From VAYN01 sp964540905 (GTDB lineage Bacteria; Actinomycetota; Thermoleophilia; Solirubrobacterales; 70-9), in assembly GCA_964540905.1 (NCBI GenBank), contig CAZIOS010000032.1, positions 1-26,095 of the forward strand: DNA of 26,095 bases, written 5' to 3'. Of the stretch, positions 24,441 to 26,095 are shown one piece after another. Positions within the stretch are counted from its first letter, which is position 1, and each line of letters starts with the position of its first letter. Under the pieces are notes generated by a model. It saw nothing but the letters and a program-made list of their open reading frames with translations. It had not been told where the DNA came from and ran no database searches. A program made the translations under genes and the position numbers.

Positions 24441-24880
24441 GCACTCGCCTCGGCGCCGGCCAGGCCCTCGGCGATCTCCGGCGCCGCGGCGTCGAGCTCC
24501 TCCTCCTGCTTGGCCCAGGCCTCAGCGTTCCAGATCTCGAGGTACTCGCCGGCGCCGACGACGACGCAGTTGCCGTCGAGCCCGGCGTGCTCGGCCAGGG
24601 ACCTGGGGATGCGGATGCGCCCGGCGGAGTCGAGCTTCTCGTCGAAGGAGCCGCCGTGGAAGCGGCGGCGCAGCTGCCGCGCGTCGCGGCCGAAGGGGCT
24701 GTGCGGAGAGAGGAAGCGGTCGGAGAGCTGCTCGAACTCCGCCGTCGTGTGGACCCAGACGCAGGGGTCGAAGCCCTTGGACAGAACCACTCCGTCAGCG
24801 AGGGAGGCGCGGAACCGCGACGGGACCGTGAGCCGATCCTTGGAGTCGAGGCTGTGCTCGTAGAGACCCCGAAAAGCCAC
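24437..24880 (-). CDS. mraZ: Transcriptional regulator MraZ
   Basis: MraZ is a double-AbrB-fold DNA-binding protein that represses the dcw promoter by binding TGGG-type repeats. The 147-residue product contains two copies of the half-domain motif: DSKDRLTVPSRFR (12-24) and DSAGRIRIPRSLAE (about 84-97). The start GTG 24880 has AAAGGA (24895-24890) 9 bases upstream. It is the first gene of the cluster. Three GTGG repeats upstream of the start indicate autoregulation. Confidence 0.97.
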   Translation of the reverse strand: MAFRGLYEHSLDSKDRLTVPSRFRASLADGVVLSKGFDPCVWVHTTAEFEQLSDRFLSPHSPFGRDARQLRRRFHGGSFDEKLDSAGRIRIPRSLAEHAGLDGNCVVVGAGEYLEIWNAEAWAKQEEELDAAAPEIAEGLAGAEASA

Positions 24881-24889
24881 CTCGGCGGT

Positions 24890-24895
24890 TCCTTT
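24890..24895 (-). promoter_or_regulatory. Ribosome binding site AAAGGA of mraZ
   Basis: AAAGGA on the minus strand with a 9-base spacer to GTG 24880. It supports the GTG start. Confidence 0.55.
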
Positions 24896-24937
24896 CTGAG
24901 CGGGAGGGCGGGTTCAGTGCGGAAGGCGGAAGAGTTG

Positions 24938-24980
24938 GGACCGGAGTGATGAGGTGGGAGGAGCCTCACCACCCCGGTCC
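24938..24980 (-). promoter_or_regulatory. Long stem-loop in the mraZ leader
   Basis: In the minus-strand transcript, GGACCGGGGTGGTGAGG (24980-24964) can pair along its whole length with CCTCATCACTCCGGTCC (24954-24938). This gives 17 bp including two G-U pairs, closed by a 9-base loop. It lies about 58 bases before the mraZ start and within the predicted leader. No T-run follows, so it is not an obvious terminator. Confidence 0.7.
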
Positions 24981-24996
24981 TGGGCTTCAACTCGAG

Positions 24997-25022
24997 CGCC
25001 ACAATAACCCACTCTCCCCCAC
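24997..25022 (-). promoter_or_regulatory. MraZ operator: three GTGGNN repeats
   Basis: On the minus strand GTGGGG (25022-25017), GTGGGT (25012-25007) and GTGGCG (25002-24997) recur at exactly 10-bp intervals with 4-base spacers GAGA and TATT. This is the known architecture of MraZ-binding repeats. They occupy the -35/-10 spacer and the -10 region, so binding should block RNA polymerase. Confidence 0.85.
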
Positions 25023-25029
25023 TTTGCAA
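25001..25029 (-). promoter_or_regulatory. dcw promoter (TTGCAA-17-TATTGT)
   Basis: TTGCAA (25029-25024) and TATTGT (25006-25001) on the minus strand are separated by 17 bases. Transcription would start near 24994, leaving a leader of about 114 bases before mraZ. The overlap with the MraZ repeats supports the assignment. Confidence 0.7.
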
Positions 25030-25070
25030 CACAACCTTGCCCTGCAAGCCCATTTGCAGACCGCGCCGCC

Positions 25071-25099
25071 TTGGCCCCCGTCGACGGCTGGGGTAGGTT
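25071..25099 (+). promoter_or_regulatory. Candidate leaderless promoter (TTGGCC-17-TAGGTT)
   Basis: TTGGCC (25071-25076), a 17-base spacer, then TAGGTT (25094-25099), with ATG 7 bases later at 25107. No Shine-Dalgarno precedes the ATG, so a leaderless transcript is plausible. Confidence 0.5.
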
Positions 25100-25106
25100 T
25101 CCCGCC

Positions 25107-26003
25107 ATGAGCACTCCCGAGGACGCAGCTGCCGAGACCGCCGCGACGGACGCAGCCGCGGCGGCGGCGCCCAGCAAGGCCGTCGACGACGCCAACGACC
25201 TGCGCGGCTTCCACTTCAAGCGCCTGCTGCGCAAGACGCTGACCCGGGTGCTGATCGGCGTCTTCGTCGTCCTCGCCGCGATCGGCGGCACCGCCGGGGC
25301 GGGGCCGATCGTCGGCCTCGTCGCCGCCGTCGTCGTGCTGCTGGTCGGGGTCGGAATCGTCTTCGCGATCGCCGACTCGAAGGCGGCCGACTCCTTCTTC
25401 GAGGTCTACGCCCAGCAGCACGGGCTCGAGCTGGGTGGCCGCGGCCCGCTGCCGGCGGCGACGCCGCTGCTGCGCAAGGGCGACGACCGCTACGCCGAGC
25501 GCACCCTCAGCGGCCAGCTCGCCGAGGGCCTCGAGGGCACCCTCGCTCTCTATACGTACGAGGAAGAAACCACCGACAGCGAGGGCAACCGCGAGACCAG
25601 CTACTACAAGTACACGCTGGGCCTGGTCGAGGTGCCCGAGTGCGCCGCGCACGTGCCCGAGCTCTACTGCCAGCAGAAGTTCGGCTTCCGCGCCTTCGAG
25701 AAGCTCGAGGACGTCTTCCGCCGCTCCAAAGAACGGGTCAAGCTCGAGAGCGAGGCGCTCGACGACAAGTACGAGATCTTCGCCGGCAAAGGCCAGGACG
25801 CGAACTGGCTGCGCCAGCTCTTCGCCCCCACCTTCATCGTCTGGCTGACCGACTCGGCGCCGAAGAAGTTCGCCTTCGAGCTCGTCAACGGCACCCTCTG
25901 CTGCTACGTGCACGGGCACAAGGAGGACGCCGCCGACCTCGGGATGGTGACCGGCGCCACCGCCGAAGTCGCCAAGCGGTTGCGGGACGAGTCGAACGAG
26001 TAA
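25107..26003 (+). CDS. Membrane-anchored protein of unknown function
   Basis: I cannot name the family with confidence; the layout is somewhat reminiscent of DUF3137-type proteins. The 298-residue product has an Ala/Asp/Glu-rich N-terminus (1-33) and a basic stretch (HFKRLLRKTLTR, 36-47). Two adjacent membrane helices follow (about 48-64 and 67-88), so both ends should face the cytoplasm. The soluble domain of about 200 residues includes LALYTYEEETTDSEGN, PELYCQQKFGFRAFEKLEDV, ESEALDDKYEIFAGKGQD and FIVWLTDSAPKKFAFELVNG. ATG 25107 is preferred over an in-frame codon at 25071, which lies in the promoter. The gene is divergent from mraZ across 226 bases. Confidence 0.85.
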   Translation: MSTPEDAAAETAATDAAAAAAPSKAVDDANDLRGFHFKRLLRKTLTRVLIGVFVVLAAIGGTAGAGPIVGLVAAVVVLLVGVGIVFAIADSKAADSFFEVYAQQHGLELGGRGPLPAATPLLRKGDDRYAERTLSGQLAEGLEGTLALYTYEEETTDSEGNRETSYYKYTLGLVEVPECAAHVPELYCQQKFGFRAFEKLEDVFRRSKERVKLESEALDDKYEIFAGKGQDANWLRQLFAPTFIVWLTDSAPKKFAFELVNGTLCCYVHGHKEDAADLGMVTGATAEVAKRLRDESNE

Positions 26004-26095
26004 CGGCGCGGCTCGGGGGTGGCCCGGGACGCTAGGGACGAGGCCCGTCCGAGAGGGGAGCCGGTCACCCTCTGGGGGAATTCGTCGCGCACCCT
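26004..26095. other. Window end, nothing recognised
   Basis: These 92 GC-rich bases follow the last stop codon. I see no terminator and no reliable coding signal; a gene entering from the right edge cannot be excluded. Confidence 0.4.

Overview
The window is very GC-rich, with short intergenic gaps and many 4-base start/stop overlaps. It reads as chromosomal DNA of a high-GC actinomycete-type bacterium. A Thermoleophilia/Solirubrobacterales-like lineage is my best guess; no rRNA is present to confirm it. MurE carries the DNPR motif, so the peptidoglycan is probably meso-diaminopimelate type. No ftsA is present, and FtsZ ends in the usual FtsA/SepF-binding peptide.

Layout: (1) 1-1252, minus: a truncated MFS drug exporter of the DHA2 type. 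(2) 1374-3187, plus: Ku and a stand-alone LigD polymerase domain, a two-gene non-homologous end-joining operon. (3) 3196-7596, minus: a complete glycine cleavage set (gcvT, gcvH, gcvPA, gcvPB), lying directly behind ftsZ. (4) 7616-24880, minus: a nearly complete division and cell-wall (dcw) cluster. Its transcriptional order is mraZ, rsmH, ftsL, ftsI, murE, murF, mraY, [alpha/beta hydrolase and two small membrane ORFs], murD, ftsW, murG, murC, murB, ftsQ, ftsZ. (5) 25107-26003, plus: an unknown two-helix membrane protein, divergent from mraZ.

The dcw genes supply the cytoplasmic precursor pathway (MurB, C, D, E, F), the lipid steps (MraY, MurG), septal polymerisation (FtsW, FtsI) and divisome parts (FtsL, FtsQ, FtsZ). 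A clear promoter with three MraZ repeats at 10-bp spacing heads the cluster. ftsZ has its own TTGACA-17-TACGTT promoter.

The most unusual signal is a pair of about 105-117-bp nested palindromes, at 17065-17181 and 21010-21114. Their cores are nearly identical, while their outer arms differ in sequence but stay self-complementary, which is covariation. Each lies just downstream of a block of overlapping genes (after mraY and after ftsI). Each is followed by a TAGNNT promoter-like hexamer ahead of the next gene. I infer that they divide the dcw cluster into separate transcription units and may belong to a dispersed repeat family. Other points of interest are an FtsQ without room for a POTRA domain, a hydrolase lacking the expected catalytic histidine, a foreign-looking block between mraY and murD, and a long hairpin in the mraZ leader.
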